A stretch of DNA of 34,079 nt, taken from positions 1 to 34,079 of the forward strand of contig DHRN01000093.1 in assembly GCA_002411175.1 (NCBI GenBank), given 5' to 3'. The stretch comes from Anaerolineaceae bacterium UBA5311 (GTDB lineage Bacteria; Chloroflexota; Anaerolineae; Anaerolineales; Anaerolineaceae). The position numbers were made by a program, and so were the translations under genes. Under the pieces are notes generated by a model that worked only from the letters and a program-made list of their open reading frames with translations, did not search any database and was not told the DNA's origin. How positions within the stretch are numbered: the stretch's first letter is position 1; each line of letters opens with the position of its first letter. Of this stretch, positions 31,822-34,079 are shown one piece after another.

Positions 31822-31897
31822 GGGGATGTAGCTTAGTCGGGAGAGCGCCTCCTTTGCAAGGAGGAGGTCAGGGGTTCGAGTCCCCTCATCTCCACCA
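31822..31897 (+). tRNA. tRNA-Ala (anticodon TGC)
   Basis: Acceptor GGGGATG (31822-31828) pairs with CATCTCC (31887-31893) with one G-T pair. The anticodon loop is TTTGCAA in stem CCTCC/GGAGG, the T-arm is GGGGTTCGAGTCCCC, and CCA is encoded at 31895-31897. It lies 19 bases after tRNA-Ile and is the second spacer tRNA. Confidence 0.96.
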
Positions 31898-31925
31898 GCT
31901 TTAGAGCAGGGGAGGGTTGCCATAG

Positions 31926-31961
31926 GATGGAAGGATCCAAAAGAGTTTGAATCTTTCCATC
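31926..31961 (+). other. Long hairpin after tRNA-Ala in the rRNA spacer
   Basis: A 16-base arm (31926-31941) pairs with 31946-31961 with one G-T pair and one mismatch, loop AGAG. Position suggests a processing signal of the pre-rRNA. Confidence 0.6.
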
Positions 31962-32012
31962 ATCTGACAACAGGTGAACAGCACATTAATAATTGAATAT
32001 CATTTGTAAGAC

Positions 32013-32085
32013 GTATGATCGCAAATGCGATGTTTGTGAATCATACAAAAAAAGTAAACAATTAATAGCATGCTTGAAAAAGCAT
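32013..32085 (+). other. Spacer hairpins before 23S (processing region)
   Basis: GTATGAT (32013-32019) pairs with ATCATAC (32040-32046), with an inner GCAAA/TTTGT. A second hairpin is ATGCTT-GAAA-AAGCAT at 32070-32085. These lie in the last 90 bases before the 23S gene, where pre-23S cleavage takes place. Confidence 0.5.
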
Positions 32086-32104
32086 CGATTTCTCCGCATC
32101 ACGT

Positions 32105-34079
<1,975 letters not shown>

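Noticed and set aside
31735..31923. Minus-strand 62-aa frame with GDEGTRTPDLLLAKEALS
   Set aside because: It is the antisense of the two tRNA genes. This peptide pattern is a well-known false annotation in databases.

Overview
The window comes from a bacterium of the phylum Chloroflexi, most probably class Anaerolineae. The 16S gene at the right end carries exact matches to the target sites of the Chloroflexi FISH probes GNSB941 (30950-30966) and CFX1223 (31219-31238), and the EUB338-III version of the position-338 site (30371-30388). Probe sequences are recalled from the literature. The gene content (fused GlyQS, CapA-type lipoproteins, zinc-ribbon membrane proteins, sigma/anti-sigma pair with a propeller) and the short mosaic repeats fit this placement.

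Layout. 137-3130 is glyQS. 3131-4093 is a gene-free mosaic of short repeats. 4094-6780 (minus) is a capA lipoprotein gene translationally coupled to a MerR/B12-like regulator whose cobalamin-ligating histidine is missing. 6983-7477 (minus) is a NYN/YacP-type nuclease. 7591-10295 (plus) holds two related zinc-ribbon membrane proteins and a small membrane protein, followed by upp (10297-10920). An AAA_14/DUF4143 ATPase (11089-12303) lies behind a degenerate array of 42-bp repeats and converges on a minus-strand operon of a degenerate metallo-beta-lactamase-fold protein, a 101-aa protein and mutY (14306-12269). A second capA paralogue follows (14500-16206, minus).

16356-25984 is the most distinctive block: a divergent pair of units around a control region at 18193-18441. 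Leftwards run an XRE-cupin regulator and a CynX/NimT-type MFS transporter. Rightwards run a GntP-like permease, a HyuA-type hydantoinase/oxoprolinase protein without a HyuB partner, a coupled HExxH zincin-like protein, a membrane protein with a PH-like tail, an RraA-family protein, a KDPG/KHG aldolase fused to a VOC domain, and a KDG kinase. Import followed by ATP-dependent ring opening or activation, then breakdown through 2-keto-3-deoxygluconate-type intermediates, is the simplest reading. The substrate is unknown, and this is the best candidate for an undescribed system.

25985-26424 is a second repeat-rich gap related to the one at 3131-4093. 26425-29201 (minus) is an ECF sigma factor coupled to a large membrane-anchored protein with a C-terminal propeller, a probable sigma/anti-sigma pair. 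29202-30029 carries three good tandem promoters for the rRNA operon: 16S, tRNA-Ile(GAT), tRNA-Ala(TGC), 23S. The 23S gene is cut by the window end.
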